A DNA stretch of 64,000 nucleotides from Lentibacillus halodurans (GCF_900112045.1 NZ_FOJW01000008.1:150905-214904), one strand, 5' to 3'; positions 36,267 to 45,649 are shown, counted from the stretch's first letter. The notes: generated by a model not told the origin, from the sequence alone. Made by a program: numbers and translations.

Positions 36267-36293
36267 GACGGTAAAAGGTCAAAGATAGTCAAA
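36243..36293 (+). promoter_or_regulatory. Two CtsR operators at clpE
   Basis: CtsR binds RGTCAAA-NAN-RGTCAAA heptads. Site 1 is AGTCAAA-AAA-GGTCAGA (36243-36259), overlapping the -35 and spacer. Site 2 is GGTCAAA-GAT-AGTCAAA (36277-36293), downstream of the -10, with a further GTCAAA half-site at once after it. Double sites are also known at B. subtilis clpE, the most tightly repressed CtsR target. Confidence 0.88.
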
Positions 36294-36342
36294 GTCAAAC
36301 CTTTTAATATACATTTGAAATCAATAAAGGAGGAATCACATT

Positions 36343-38472
36343 ATGCAATGTCAAAATTGTGGTATTCGTCCAGCAGCAATTAACGTCTCAATGCAAATTA
36401 ACAACGAACGAATGAATATGCACTTGTGTAATGAATGTTTCCAGGAAATCCAAAACAGCATGATGAACGGTGATTTTGGTCAAGGCCAGCAAGGTGATTT
36501 TGCCAATAAATTTTTCCAGGGCAATGGTCAAAATCAAGGATTCACTGGAACGAAAACACAGCAAGGATCCGGTAATGGCAATGGCTTACTTGATCAAATG
36601 GGCAAAAACGTTACCAATGCAGCACGTGCTGGTTTGATTGATCCGGTCATCGGACGTGATAACGAAGTAAAACGCGTGATTGAAACGTTAAACCGCCGGA
36701 ATAAAAACAATCCTGTACTGATCGGTGAACCCGGTGTCGGGAAAACAGCCATTGCTGAAGGACTGGCACTGAAAATCACGGAAGGCAAAGTACCGGCTAA
36801 ACTGATGGATAAAGAAATTTATCTGCTTGATGTCGCCTCGCTTGTGGCCAATACAAGTATGCGCGGCCAGTTTGAAGAACGGATGAAACAACTTGTTCAG
36901 GAATTACAGGAACGGCAAAATGTCATCCTTTTTGTTGATGAAATCCATCTGCTGGTTGGTGCCGGTACCGCCGAAAGTTCCCAAATGGACGCCGGCAATA
37001 TTTTGAAACCGGCATTGGCACGTGGCGAACTGCAATTAATCGGTGCAACGACACTGAAAGAGTATCGTCAAATTGAAAAAGACGCTGCCCTTGAACGCCG
37101 TTTCCAACCGGTTATGGTCAAAGAACCATCCGTGGAAGACGCTGTCCAGATTTTGCAGGGAATTAAAGACCGCTATGAAAAATTCCATGAAGTCAAATAT
37201 TCCGACGAAGCGATTCGCGCGTTTGTCACACTATCACAACGTTATATCCAAGACCGCTTCCTGCCGGACAAAGCAATTGACTTGATGGATGAGGTCGGCT
37301 CACGCCTGAATCTCGACAACGCGGAAAAAGATTCTGATTCCATCCAAAACCGACTGGATGAAGTCGTCCGTGAAAAAGAGGCAGCTGCTGAAAAAGAAGA
37401 TTACGAAACAGCAGCCCACTTGCGTTATCAGGAAATCCAGCTGCAAAAACAATTGGAAAAAGCTAAAGACGAAGAACAAGTTGTCGATGTGGATATTTCC
37501 GATATTCAATTGATTGTTGAGGAAAAAACGGGTATTCCGGTTACAAAACTGCAGAGAGATGAACAGGAAAAAATGCGCAACCTCGGCGAATATCTCAGTG
37601 CCAAAGTCATCGGCCAGGAAGAGGCAGTGCAAAAAGTTGCCAAAGCTGTCCGCCGCAGCCGTGCAGGCCTGAAATCCAAATATCGTCCAATCGGTTCATT
37701 CCTGTTTGTTGGCCCAACCGGTGTCGGTAAAACGGAACTGACGAAAGCGCTGGCTGAAGAATTGTTCGGTTCACGTGATAGTCTAATCCGGCTTGATATG
37801 AGCGAATATATGGAAAAACACGCAGTATCCAAGATCATTGGTTCACCACCAGGATATGTCGGACATGAAGAAGCAGGACAGTTGACTGAAAAAGTCCGTC
37901 GCAATCCGTATAATATCATTTTGCTCGACGAAATTGAAAAAGCGCACCCTGATGTGCAAAACACGTTCCTGCAAATTATGGAAGACGGACAACTGACCGA
38001 TTCACACGGCCGCACCGTAAGTTTTAAGGATACAGTTATGATCATGACCAGTAATGCCGGAACCGGTGAGAAACAGATCAATGTTGGATTCAACCGTGAT
38101 GAACATGATGCTGTATCTACCCTTGAAAACTTAAGTGCCTATTTCAAACCTGAGTTTCTAAACCGTTTTGACAGCATTATTCAATTCAACGAACTACAGG
38201 AAGAAAGCTTGCTGCAAATTGTTGATTTAATGCTGGGAGAATTGGAAAAAACGATCGAAGAAAATGCCATTTCCATCTCCATTACGGACGCTGCAAAACA
38301 TGAGCTTGTTCAGCTCGGCTATGACCGTCGCTTTGGTGCACGTCCGTTGCGTCGTGTCATCCAGGACAAAATTGAAGATCAGTTGACCGATCTGATTTTG
38401 GAAGAAGAAACAGTTGACACCGTTCAGGTTGACGTTAAAGATGGCGAAATTGTTGTTGGAAAAAGCGAATAA
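36343..38472 (+). CDS. clpE: ATP-dependent Clp protease ATP-binding subunit ClpE
   Basis: Hsp100 unfoldase that feeds ClpP and helps inactivate CtsR after heat stress. 709 residues: an N-terminal zinc finger (Cys3, Cys6, Cys29, Cys32), a Gly/Gln-rich linker (about 40-80), AAA+ module 1 with Walker A GEPGVGKT (128-135), a UVR-type coiled region (about 337-375) and AAA+ module 2 with GPTGVGKT (457-464). The lack of a ClpN repeat domain and the zinc finger distinguish it from ClpC. Repressed by CtsR through the sites at 36243-36293; strong terminator follows. Codon use is rich in C-ending codons compared with neighbours, as expected for strongly induced genes. Confidence 0.97.
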   Translation: MQCQNCGIRPAAINVSMQINNERMNMHLCNECFQEIQNSMMNGDFGQGQQGDFANKFFQGNGQNQGFTGTKTQQGSGNGNGLLDQMGKNVTNAARAGLIDPVIGRDNEVKRVIETLNRRNKNNPVLIGEPGVGKTAIAEGLALKITEGKVPAKLMDKEIYLLDVASLVANTSMRGQFEERMKQLVQELQERQNVILFVDEIHLLVGAGTAESSQMDAGNILKPALARGELQLIGATTLKEYRQIEKDAALERRFQPVMVKEPSVEDAVQILQGIKDRYEKFHEVKYSDEAIRAFVTLSQRYIQDRFLPDKAIDLMDEVGSRLNLDNAEKDSDSIQNRLDEVVREKEAAAEKEDYETAAHLRYQEIQLQKQLEKAKDEEQVVDVDISDIQLIVEEKTGIPVTKLQRDEQEKMRNLGEYLSAKVIGQEEAVQKVAKAVRRSRAGLKSKYRPIGSFLFVGPTGVGKTELTKALAEELFGSRDSLIRLDMSEYMEKHAVSKIIGSPPGYVGHEEAGQLTEKVRRNPYNIILLDEIEKAHPDVQNTFLQIMEDGQLTDSHGRTVSFKDTVMIMTSNAGTGEKQINVGFNRDEHDAVSTLENLSAYFKPEFLNRFDSIIQFNELQEESLLQIVDLMLGELEKTIEENAISISITDAAKHELVQLGYDRRFGARPLRRVIQDKIEDQLTDLILEEETVDTVQVDVKDGEIVVGKSE

Positions 38473-38490
38473 ACTTTGCTTAATAAAAAG

Positions 38491-38527
38491 AAAGGCCGCT
38501 GACACTGTTCAGCGGCCTTTCTTTTTT
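38491..38527 (+). terminator. Terminator of clpE
   Basis: AAAGGCCGCTGA pairs perfectly with TCAGCGGCCTTT, 6-nt loop, followed by CTTTTTT. Confidence 0.95.
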
Positions 38528-38632
38528 GAAAACTTCAGCCGGATGCATCATATTTATCCGGATTATTCCGCATAATAGTAAACCTGATAGGTGAAAAACT
38601 AAAAGCAATCAGATTTAAGAAGGATGTTTCAT

Positions 38633-39502
38633 ATGCAGCAGCGAATCACGTTACTGATAATGATCTTGCTGACCGCTGTAACAATCATTCCGTCAGCATA
38701 CATAGACGCACGGGAGCAGCCGGATATGGATGTTCATTTTATCAATGTCGGGCAAGGGGATAGTATTCTGGTTCAAACGCCCTCCGAAAAAAACATCCTG
38801 ATTGATGGCGGTCCCCCACGTGCTGGTAAGAAAGTTGCCGCATTTCTTAAAGAGCAGAACGTGGAAAAGCTTGATTTAGTGATAGCAACACATCCGGATA
38901 TCGATCACATTGGCGGACTGACAGAGGTTATGAAAACGTTTGAAGTGGATAGAATTATGGATACCGGGAAAATTCATTCGACGAGAACGTATGCCCAATA
39001 CATCAGCCAGATCCTAAAGCGGCAGATTCCGGTTGAAATTGCTGATCGGAATGATCTTATTAAAATTGATCCATTATTAAAAATGCGCATTTTAAATACA
39101 CATGCAGGCTCCAAAACGAATAATGAATCGTCCATCGTTCTGAAAATCACATTTCATAAAATGGATATTCTGCTGATGAGCGATGTCGAAAAAGAACAGG
39201 AAAAGAAACTGATGGAAAAACATGATCTCGATTCAGAAATTCTAAAAGTGGCCCACCATGGATCACATACGAGCACGTCATTGGAATTTTTACAAGCAGT
39301 AAGTCCTAATGCCGCCGTTCTGACTTATGGTAAAAAAAATGAGTATGGTCATCCTGTCGACCATGTCATGGAAAATTTGCACAAAGTTGATACGGCCATT
39401 TATCCGACAGCAGTGTTTGGCGATATAACGATTCGAACGGACGGTAAAGGCTTTGTCATTTTTAATGAAAAGCGTCCAGCAAGCAATTTAAGAGCAGGAT
39501 AG
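38633..39502 (+). CDS. Secreted metallo-beta-lactamase-fold protein, ComEC/Rec2 C-domain type
   Basis: 289 residues: signal peptide or anchor (about 1-25), then MDVHFINVGQGDSILVQTP and the metal motif THPDIDHIGG, VAHHGSHTSTS and the terminal AVLTYGKKNEYGHP typical of the ComEC-type beta-lactamase domain. In ComEC this domain acts as a nuclease; stand-alone exported versions are common in Bacilli and may degrade extracellular DNA, which is inferred. ATG 38633 gives a proper 9-nt spacing from AAGAAGG; ATG 38624 abuts it. No neighbouring competence genes. Confidence 0.88.
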   Translation: MQQRITLLIMILLTAVTIIPSAYIDAREQPDMDVHFINVGQGDSILVQTPSEKNILIDGGPPRAGKKVAAFLKEQNVEKLDLVIATHPDIDHIGGLTEVMKTFEVDRIMDTGKIHSTRTYAQYISQILKRQIPVEIADRNDLIKIDPLLKMRILNTHAGSKTNNESSIVLKITFHKMDILLMSDVEKEQEKKLMEKHDLDSEILKVAHHGSHTSTSLEFLQAVSPNAAVLTYGKKNEYGHPVDHVMENLHKVDTAIYPTAVFGDITIRTDGKGFVIFNEKRPASNLRAG

Positions 39503-39576
39503 TATTTTACAGAAATAAACAATACTGATATCATAAAAATATAATTTAAATATCAAATCGGGGAAGGTGTGTCAAT

Positions 39577-40425
39577 GTGATTCGTGAAAAAGATGCGTGG
39601 ATGATGAATGGATATGTCGGGATTCTTGCCATTGCTGTACTGGTGGCAGTTACTGTCATGAGCTTTCTGGAAGGACAGTTTGTGATCGGTGGTATTGCGC
39701 TGGTGATTGCTATTGTATTGGGGAGTGGTATTACGATTGTCCAGCCGAATCAGGCAGCTGTCGTCATTTTTCTGGGAAAATATATGGGAAGTATCCGGAA
39801 AGAAGGAATTGTCATCACAATCCCATTCTCCATAAGAAGAATGATTTCATTGCGTGTTCGGAATTTTAACAGCAGCCGGCTGAAAGTGAATGATGTTAAT
39901 GGAAATCCGATTGAAATCGCAGCTGTCATTGTATTTAAAGTGGTTGATGCCGCAAAAGCGGTTTTCGAAGTGGACCGTTACGAAAAGTATGTTGAAATAC
40001 AAAGTGAAACAGCGATCCGTGCTGTTGCCACACAATATCCGTATGATACGTTCACGGACAAGGAGATGACCCTGCGCGGAAATGCGGAGGAAGTATCAGA
40101 GCAGCTTGCAAGAGATCTTCAGGAACGGCTGACGGTTGCCGGAGTTGAAGTTATTGAAACAAGGCTAACACATCTTGCCTATTCCACTGAAGTTGCCCAG
40201 GCGATGCTGCAGCGGCAGCAGGCAAGTGCTATTATTGCTGCGCGTAAGCAAATTGTTGAGGGAGCTGTTGGAATGGTGGAAGATGCGATTGCCCAGCTAG
40301 AGAAAGATGGTATAGTTGATTTAGATGAAGAGCGCCGTGTCACCATGGTTAATAATCTGCTCGTTTCCATTGTTTCGGACAATGGTACACAGCCGGTTGT
40401 CAACACGGGAACACTTTACCAGTAA
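39577..40425 (+). CDS. SPFH-domain (prohibitin/stomatin/flotillin-like) membrane protein
   Basis: 282 residues: two hydrophobic N-terminal segments (about 10-27 and 30-50), then an SPFH domain from PNQAAVVIFLGKYMGSI with FNSSRLKVNDVNGNPIEIAAV, and a coiled-coil to residue 250. The motif ALQ-type end LQERLTVAGVEVIETRLTHL is standard. Such proteins form membrane microdomains and scaffold proteases. GTG 39577 is the start, with AAGGTG upstream. The small DNA-binding-like gene at 40439 follows 13 bp after and is likely co-translated. Confidence 0.9.
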   Translation: MIREKDAWMMNGYVGILAIAVLVAVTVMSFLEGQFVIGGIALVIAIVLGSGITIVQPNQAAVVIFLGKYMGSIRKEGIVITIPFSIRRMISLRVRNFNSSRLKVNDVNGNPIEIAAVIVFKVVDAAKAVFEVDRYEKYVEIQSETAIRAVATQYPYDTFTDKEMTLRGNAEEVSEQLARDLQERLTVAGVEVIETRLTHLAYSTEVAQAMLQRQQASAIIAARKQIVEGAVGMVEDAIAQLEKDGIVDLDEERRVTMVNNLLVSIVSDNGTQPVVNTGTLYQ

Positions 40426-40438
40426 AAAGAGGGTTTCG

Positions 40439-40618
40439 ATGGCTAAAAAGAAAAATTTCCCATTAAGGTTAGACCCGGAATTGTATGAGATCCTTCAAGT
40501 CTGGGCCAAGGACGAATTCCGGAGCGTCAATAGTCATGTGGAATTTTTGCTGAGAGAATCGGCTAAAAAAGCAGGACGTCTGCCGAAATCTCAGGATAAA
40601 AAAATAGGGGAAGATTAA
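40439..40618 (+). CDS. Small Arc/ribbon-helix-helix-like protein
   Basis: A 59-residue basic protein: MAKKKNFPLRLDPELYEIL is a ribbon (RLDPELYE pattern of Arc-family repressors), followed by two helices including VNSHVEFLLRESAKKAG. It is 13 bp behind the SPFH gene with AGAGGG as ribosome site. I recall this pair in other Bacillaceae, where the small protein is annotated as Arc-family DNA-binding. No toxin partner is apparent. Confidence 0.85.
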   Translation: MAKKKNFPLRLDPELYEILQVWAKDEFRSVNSHVEFLLRESAKKAGRLPKSQDKKIGED

Positions 40619-40624
40619 ACATAG

Positions 40625-40656
40625 ACTCCGCGCTGATTTGGTGCGGGGTTTTTTTA
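40625..40656 (+). terminator. Terminator of the SPFH/Arc-like operon
   Basis: ACTCCGC and GCGGGGT arms, 11-nt loop, followed by T6. Confidence 0.8.
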
Positions 40657-40753
40657 TGGATAATTAGCCCCGGTACGGTGAGAGAATGTGAACTTTAGCG
40701 TTTTCTTTTGATCATTATTGTTGATTTCCGTTACCTTTTTTTTAAAAAAAGAA

Positions 40754-40804
40754 TTGACAAATACATTAAACAGTTATATGGTTAGTTACATAAGCAATTA
40801 ACCA
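40754..40804 (+). promoter_or_regulatory. Promoter and GntR-type operator of the ABC operon
   Basis: TTGACA at 40754-40759 with a weak -10 (TATATG or TATGGT near 40775-40782). TGGTTA (40779-40784) and TAACCA (40799-40804) form a dyad with a 14-nt centre that overlaps the -10 and start region. Autorepression by the GntR protein encoded next is likely. Confidence 0.55.
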
Positions 40805-40825
40805 ATCAGCTAAGGAGCACCGATT

Positions 40826-41203
40826 ATGAAATTCCAATTGGATGACAATAAGCCCATTTTTCTGCAGATCAAAGAACAACTGGAAGACTCAATCATCAAT
40901 GGAACAGTACAACCGGGTGAACGTGTCCCTTCAACAAATGAATTCGCCAAATATTATCAAATCAACCCAGCTACAGCAGCGAAAGGGACGAACGAGCTGG
41001 TGGATGAAGGTATTTTGGTAAAACGGAGGGGTGTTGGAATGTTTGTGACCGAAAATGCCAAGGCGATTTTAATCGAAAAACGGAAACAGACATTTTATGA
41101 ACATTATGTGCTGCCGTTAAAAAACGAAGCAGCAAAATTAAATATTCATAAGAGTGAGCTAATGGAAATGATGAACAGGGAGGAAACCAGAAATGAAAAT
41201 TAA
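40826..41203 (+). CDS. GntR-family regulator, YtrA/YhcF subfamily
   Basis: 125 residues: winged helix (about 10-75: PIFLQIKEQLEDSIINGTV, ERVPSTNEFAKYYQINPATA) and a short C-terminal dimerisation helix pair, the size of YtrA-type regulators that control ABC operons. It overlaps the ATPase gene by 11 bp. In B. subtilis the related ytr operon responds to cell-wall antibiotics; here the signal is unknown. Confidence 0.9.
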   Translation: MKFQLDDNKPIFLQIKEQLEDSIINGTVQPGERVPSTNEFAKYYQINPATAAKGTNELVDEGILVKRRGVGMFVTENAKAILIEKRKQTFYEHYVLPLKNEAAKLNIHKSELMEMMNREETRNEN

Positions 41204-42047
41204 CGTCAAAAACGTTTCGAAAACATATAAAGAAACGAATGCACTGGATAATATTTCGTTTACACTGGAAGAGCCAAAAATTTATGGACTGCTGGGAAGA
41301 AACGGAGCAGGGAAAACAACGTTTATGGAGATTTTGTCGGGACAGATCCTCGCATCAGAAGGTGAAATTCTGATCGACGGGAATAACCCGTTTGATAACC
41401 AGCTTCTGACCGAATCGATTTGCCTCATTAAAGAAGGCGATAATTTCAAAAAAGATTTAAAAGTGAAAAATGTGCTGCAAATTTATGCTTATTTTTATCC
41501 AACATGGGATCAGGATCTGGCTGATGAACTGATAGAAGAATATAATCTCAATCTGAACGCGAAAGTAAAAACCTTATCGAAAGGGATGGCCTCGGCACTA
41601 GGCATTATCGTTGGTCTGTCAAGCAAGGCACCGATCACGATTTTTGATGAACCCTATATCGGACTCGATGCCGCTGCCCGCAAAACGTTTTACGATATGC
41701 TGCTGGAAGAATATGAAACAGAAAAACGGACGATTATCTTTTCTACACACCTGATTGATGAAGTCAGTCTGATGTTTGAAGAAGTGCTGATTCTGCAGGA
41801 TGGGAAACTTGTATTAAAAGAAGAAGCGGATGTTCTGCGCAATCAAGCGTATGCTGTTTCCGGACCAATTCAGGATGTTGAACAATTTATCAAGGATAAA
41901 GAGGTTATTAAGAGAAAAGAGCTTGCCGGTATGATGACCGCCTACATTTACGGTGATATGGAGCAGGCAAAATCAGCAGGGCTGACGGCTGAAGGCATAC
42001 CGATTCAGGAACTGATGATTTACTTGACGGAAAAGAAGGAGGCATAA
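41193..42047 (+). CDS. ABC transporter ATP-binding protein (YtrB-like)
   Basis: 284 residues: Walker A GRNGAGKTT, Walker B ITIFDEPYIGLD, switch His in FSTHLIDEV. The signature motif is LSKGMASAL in place of LSGGQ, which is the form seen in YtrB-type proteins. It overlaps the GntR gene and is 2 bp from the permease, so this is a three-gene regulator-ATPase-permease unit. Export of a wall-active compound or protection from one is likely from the family, not proven. Confidence 0.92.
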   Translation: MKINVKNVSKTYKETNALDNISFTLEEPKIYGLLGRNGAGKTTFMEILSGQILASEGEILIDGNNPFDNQLLTESICLIKEGDNFKKDLKVKNVLQIYAYFYPTWDQDLADELIEEYNLNLNAKVKTLSKGMASALGIIVGLSSKAPITIFDEPYIGLDAAARKTFYDMLLEEYETEKRTIIFSTHLIDEVSLMFEEVLILQDGKLVLKEEADVLRNQAYAVSGPIQDVEQFIKDKEVIKRKELAGMMTAYIYGDMEQAKSAGLTAEGIPIQELMIYLTEKKEA

Positions 42048-42049
42048 CA

Positions 42050-42757
42050 ATGGGGAGACAGATAAAGGGATTACTCTATTTCTTTGGAGCAGATATCAGG
42101 CATTCATTAACCATCTTTTGGACGATTTTACTAGGGATTTTAGTTGTTTCGCTTGCGTTTACGTATTTCCTGTCTGGAATAGATGACGATGACGCTTTAT
42201 TCACACTTAGTCTTACTGGACCAATGTATGTTTATTGTGCGATTCTGGGATTTTTGACCGTAAAGGAATCAGTGCCTTTTTCAATTAAAATGGGGGCGAC
42301 ACGTAAAAATTTATTTGTCAGTGTTGGCATATTTTTCCTTGCGCTTTCATTTGCCATGTCTGTTGCCGCAAGTATTCTGCAGGAGCTTGTCATGTCATTA
42401 TTGAATGTGTCAGGGATTGATTTATTTATGTTTCTTCACCCGGCATATTTTCTGGATGACACATGGTATACAAGGATTTTAATAGATATGTCTATCATGT
42501 TTTTCTTCCTGTCAGTGATGTTTATCATCGGTTTGATATTCTACAAGTATGGTCTGGCAGGTGGCGGCAGCTTCCTGGGAGTGTTGCTGATTGTCTGTCT
42601 TATAGGAATAGCACAGGGATGGCTGATTGATTTCTTGTTTGAATTGGTTGCTGATATTGATTTAGGATTCTTTTATCAGCTGTTCGGTATCGGAGTAGTT
42701 ATTTACGCCATTTCTTTTCTGTTTTTGCGAAGGATTACAACGGTTAAAGTGAGATAG
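42050..42757 (+). CDS. ABC transporter permease (YtrC/D-like)
   Basis: A 235-residue protein with six hydrophobic segments, starting 2 bp after the ATPase stop behind AGGAGG. It has the simple ABC-2 layout and no extracellular domain. No sequence motif identifies substrate. Last gene of the GntR operon; a weak hairpin near 42764-42784 (AAGTG facing CACTT before T6) may end it. Confidence 0.8.
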   Translation: MGRQIKGLLYFFGADIRHSLTIFWTILLGILVVSLAFTYFLSGIDDDDALFTLSLTGPMYVYCAILGFLTVKESVPFSIKMGATRKNLFVSVGIFFLALSFAMSVAASILQELVMSLLNVSGIDLFMFLHPAYFLDDTWYTRILIDMSIMFFFLSVMFIIGLIFYKYGLAGGGSFLGVLLIVCLIGIAQGWLIDFLFELVADIDLGFFYQLFGIGVVIYAISFLFLRRITTVKVR

Positions 42758-42859
42758 TAATAAGTGCGGATGTCTCACTTTTTTCCGGAGGTTGGATGCT
42801 TGAGCGGGGAAATAAGTGATTCAGCCGATTTTGGCATTGAGACGAACAAAAACACCATT

Positions 42860-43169
42860 AAAAAAAGCTGTGACAAAAAACGTTTATAAAACAAGAACCC
42901 GAACAAACAAAGCAAGGTATATCCCGCTGCGGAAATATATTAGGTGCTCGTCGTGTTGAATGAGATTTCGGAGAAGCAGCACTCCTCGCAACTCGCAGTT
43001 TAGTTTCGCTCGTCGCTTTCCGCAGACGGCTGGTGAGCCCCGCATGCACTCGCACTGCGGGATCTCACTCAGGCCTTTCCTCCTGCTGGCGTCTACGTAT
43101 ATTTCCACCACTAAAACGGACTATTGGTCGTCTTATAAGCCCCCTTATTTTAGTGATGTCCCAGCCTCG
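42860..43169 (-). repeat. Long palindromic intergenic element, copy C (shorter subfamily)
   Basis: On the reverse strand it opens AACGAGGCTGGGACATCA and ends TTTTGTCACAGCTTTTT, the same inverted ends as copies A and B, but the body differs. It contains GTTTTAGTGGTGG/TCACTAAAA pairing, a CCCGCA/TGCGGG hairpin and CTTTCCGCAGACGG. It separates two convergent ABC operons. Confidence 0.75.
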
Positions 43170-43170
43170 T

Positions 43171-43947
43171 TTAACCTGCTAATTCTTTATTTTTAAATAT
43201 GCTGGCAGAGCCAAAAACCAGTAAAATGACCAGAATGATGGTAACGCCTGCCGTTCCGATTAATTCGCCTGGAACACTCCCGGTTATGAGCATTTGCTGG
43301 ATATAGTCGGACATATAATTCGGGCTCCATTCAAGGACGTGAGAAAAAATTGTGGTGATCAGACCCATGAGTATTATTGTAGCTAAAGTTAGAAATGCAA
43401 CAATCCCAGGTGTTTTGAATAACGTATTGTAAAAAATAGACAGTGATATGACCAGCGTTAGCCATAATCCGTAAAAGAATAAAACCTGCAGCAGCGCTCC
43501 AAAAGATAGGTCGCCATATAATATATTGATATAGTACCAGCTGGCAGCCATTCCAAGTGCAAAGGCAGTCAGGACCAGCAGTGCTAATGATGCCCATTTC
43601 GCCGTAATGTAGTTCATATAAGAAACGGGTTTAACCAAAATCAGTTCGGAAACACCACTGTTACGTTCACCGGCAATCGTCCCCATTGATATGAGTGCAA
43701 TGGTCAACACGCCGATAGTGCTGAATTGTCCTAAACTCATCATGACGACATCATCTGGCTGGTATTCGGGTAGCTGTACCTCAGCACCTTCAGGCATTCC
43801 ACCAACAGCTTCAATTATTTGCGGCAAATAATAATTGGTCAGTGGATCCATGATCGCAATCAGTATCATAATCAGCGGCACCCAGATCCATTTGACATTC
43901 CTGACGTTTTCGATCAATTCTTTTTGAAAAAGTGTCCACCATTGCAT
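43171..43947 (-). CDS. ABC-2 type permease (YxlG-like)
   Basis: 258 residues with six membrane helices; the N-terminal WWTLFQKELIENVRNVKWIWVP and RNSGVSELILVKPVSY are typical of ABC-2 permeases with a cytoplasmic first segment. Its start overlaps the ATPase stop (TAATG). Together with the ATPase and the short membrane protein upstream it mirrors yxlE-yxlF-yxlG of the B. subtilis sigY operon; here an XRE regulator replaces SigY. Confidence 0.85.
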   Translation of the reverse strand: MQWWTLFQKELIENVRNVKWIWVPLIMILIAIMDPLTNYYLPQIIEAVGGMPEGAEVQLPEYQPDDVVMMSLGQFSTIGVLTIALISMGTIAGERNSGVSELILVKPVSYMNYITAKWASLALLVLTAFALGMAASWYYINILYGDLSFGALLQVLFFYGLWLTLVISLSIFYNTLFKTPGIVAFLTLATIILMGLITTIFSHVLEWSPNYMSDYIQQMLITGSVPGELIGTAGVTIILVILLVFGSASIFKNKELAG

Positions 43948-44855
43948 TAGCTATTCACCGCCTTCATAAACATATCCTCGAGTGATGCCCGGTTAATTGC
44001 AAATGATGTCAATGGCCATTGTTCTGTTGAAGCTGCCGTTAAAATCTGCAGACGTGCTGCCCCGATATCCGTCACTGTCACATGCAGGAGGTTCCGGTCA
44101 ATATAACATGTTGTCACAGCAGGCATGGCAACCACCTTTTTCTGATAGTCATCCAAGTTCCCGTCAAAACCAAGCTCCATTTTTGCGGTCTGGTACTGGC
44201 TGCGAAGTTCATCCATTGACCCTGACTCAACGATCCTGCCATCGTGCAGCAATAAAAGCTCATCACTTATTTCGTCGGCATCACTCAAAATATGCGTTGA
44301 AAATAAAATCGTCATGTCAGTCTTCAATTCTTCCATTAAGCTAAGTACTTCACGGCGGCCGATTGGATCAAGTGATGCCACCGGTTCATCGAGTACAAGC
44401 AATGTCGGGTGGTGAATCATGGCTTGTGCAATCCCGAGCCGTTGTTTCATACCGCCAGAGTATTTACCGATTCGCCTATTTGCGGCCTCGGTCAGTCTTA
44501 CACGTTCTAGCAGTTTTTCAGCACGTTTTGTTGCTTCCTTTTTTGACAAGTGCGCAAGCCGGCCGGTATAAATCAAAAACTCCCATCCAGTCATCCACTT
44601 ATAAAAAACAGGATGCTGCGGCAAATAGCCGATCATCTTCCGGATATCATCATGTTGTTTTATACCGGTAAATGTAATTGATCCGCTCGTCGGTTTTAAC
44701 AGCCCGGAAAGGATGCGTAAAGTTGTCGTTTTTCCAGCACCATTCGGACCAATCAAGGCAACACATTTTCCGGAATCAAATTGAAAACTGACTTGATCGA
44801 TGACGGGTTTTCTATCATATTTTTTGCTTAAATTTTCGACGTTAAGCAATACCAT
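43947..44855 (-). CDS. ABC transporter ATP-binding protein (YxlF-like)
   Basis: 302 residues: Walker A GPNGAGKTT, signature YSGGMKQRLG, Walker B LLVLDEPVASLDP, and FSTHILSDADEIS. The extra C-terminal 90 residues are usual for this DrrA/CcmA-type class. AAGGAG lies 10 nt before the ATG. It is one base from the upstream small membrane protein gene and overlaps the permease. Confidence 0.92.
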   Translation of the reverse strand: MVLLNVENLSKKYDRKPVIDQVSFQFDSGKCVALIGPNGAGKTTTLRILSGLLKPTSGSITFTGIKQHDDIRKMIGYLPQHPVFYKWMTGWEFLIYTGRLAHLSKKEATKRAEKLLERVRLTEAANRRIGKYSGGMKQRLGIAQAMIHHPTLLVLDEPVASLDPIGRREVLSLMEELKTDMTILFSTHILSDADEISDELLLLHDGRIVESGSMDELRSQYQTAKMELGFDGNLDDYQKKVVAMPAVTTCYIDRNLLHVTVTDIGAARLQILTAASTEQWPLTSFAINRASLEDMFMKAVNS

Positions 44856-45068
44856 TTAGTCATTTCTCCTTCCGAAAATGAAATAAATAATGGGGCCGAT
44901 AATGTTAATCAGTATGACAATCAGTCCCCACATCCATTTTGGTCCGTTTGTTTTGTCAATCCGGATCAGGTCGATGATGGCAACGATTATTAAAATGCCT
45001 TGAATGACCAGTATTGGTGCTATAACAGCCCAATTGATGTCATTGAATAAATTGACTTCTTCCATCAT
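44856..45068 (-). CDS. PLDc_N-domain small membrane protein (YxlE-like)
   Basis: 70 residues and two hydrophobic helices. The end KTNGPKWMWGLIVILINIIGP then IYFIFGR is the PLDc_N pattern also found in YxlE, where it acts as negative partner in the sigY operon. ATG 45068 is chosen because GGGAG is 6 nt upstream; longer in-frame starts would add residues without resemblance. Confidence 0.85.
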   Translation of the reverse strand: MMEEVNLFNDINWAVIAPILVIQGILIIVAIIDLIRIDKTNGPKWMWGLIVILINIIGPIIYFIFGRRND

Positions 45069-45232
45069 GATACACTCCCATCTGATTATATAGTTGTCAT
45101 ACGGGATATAGTGCAAAAAGGATTCTTTACCAACGAAAAACTGGCATTTGTCATATTATTCAATGATCAAATGCCAGTTGATGGTTGCGGTATAAAGGAT
45201 GGCTGTCAGTTCATTCTCCATTCAGTTGAAGA

Positions 45233-45649
45233 TTATATTTTGTCAACCTTTTCGATAAAGTTTTCGAGCATATCATGTACGGCCTGCTGCTTCCGAATCG
45301 GGAGATTGCGCAGGCGGAAAACCTGCTTTTTAAACGAGGGATTTTCCATTAAATATTGGATAAGCTCCACTGCTTCCTCATCGAATGGTTTTGTTTTTGA
45401 ACTGTATATCCGCTTGAAATCTTTCAGTAAATCCTCCCGGAATGAATGATTACCAACGATATGATCAATGGTCACATCGAATAGTTCACTTAATTTTATT
45501 AATGATTCCAAATCCGGGATTACTTTATTTGTTTCCCATCGAATGACAACATAGCGAGATATGTTCAATTTAGCTGCAAGTTTTTCCTGTGTCCAGCCAT
45601 TTTGCTCACGTAAAAACTTAATGTTGTATGCGATCTTTTCCAAGTTCAT
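45233..45649 (-). CDS. XRE-family transcriptional regulator
   Basis: 138 residues: helix-turn-helix at about 8-62 (LREQNGWTQEKLAAKLNIS, RWETNKVIPDLESLIKLSEL) and an 80-residue helical C-terminal part. It is upstream of, and reads into, the YxlEFG-like ABC genes, 164 bp away, and probably controls them. A short noncoding gap (45069-45232) shows no clear terminator. Confidence 0.9.
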   Translation of the reverse strand: MNLEKIAYNIKFLREQNGWTQEKLAAKLNISRYVVIRWETNKVIPDLESLIKLSELFDVTIDHIVGNHSFREDLLKDFKRIYSSKTKPFDEEAVELIQYLMENPSFKKQVFRLRNLPIRKQQAVHDMLENFIEKVDKI

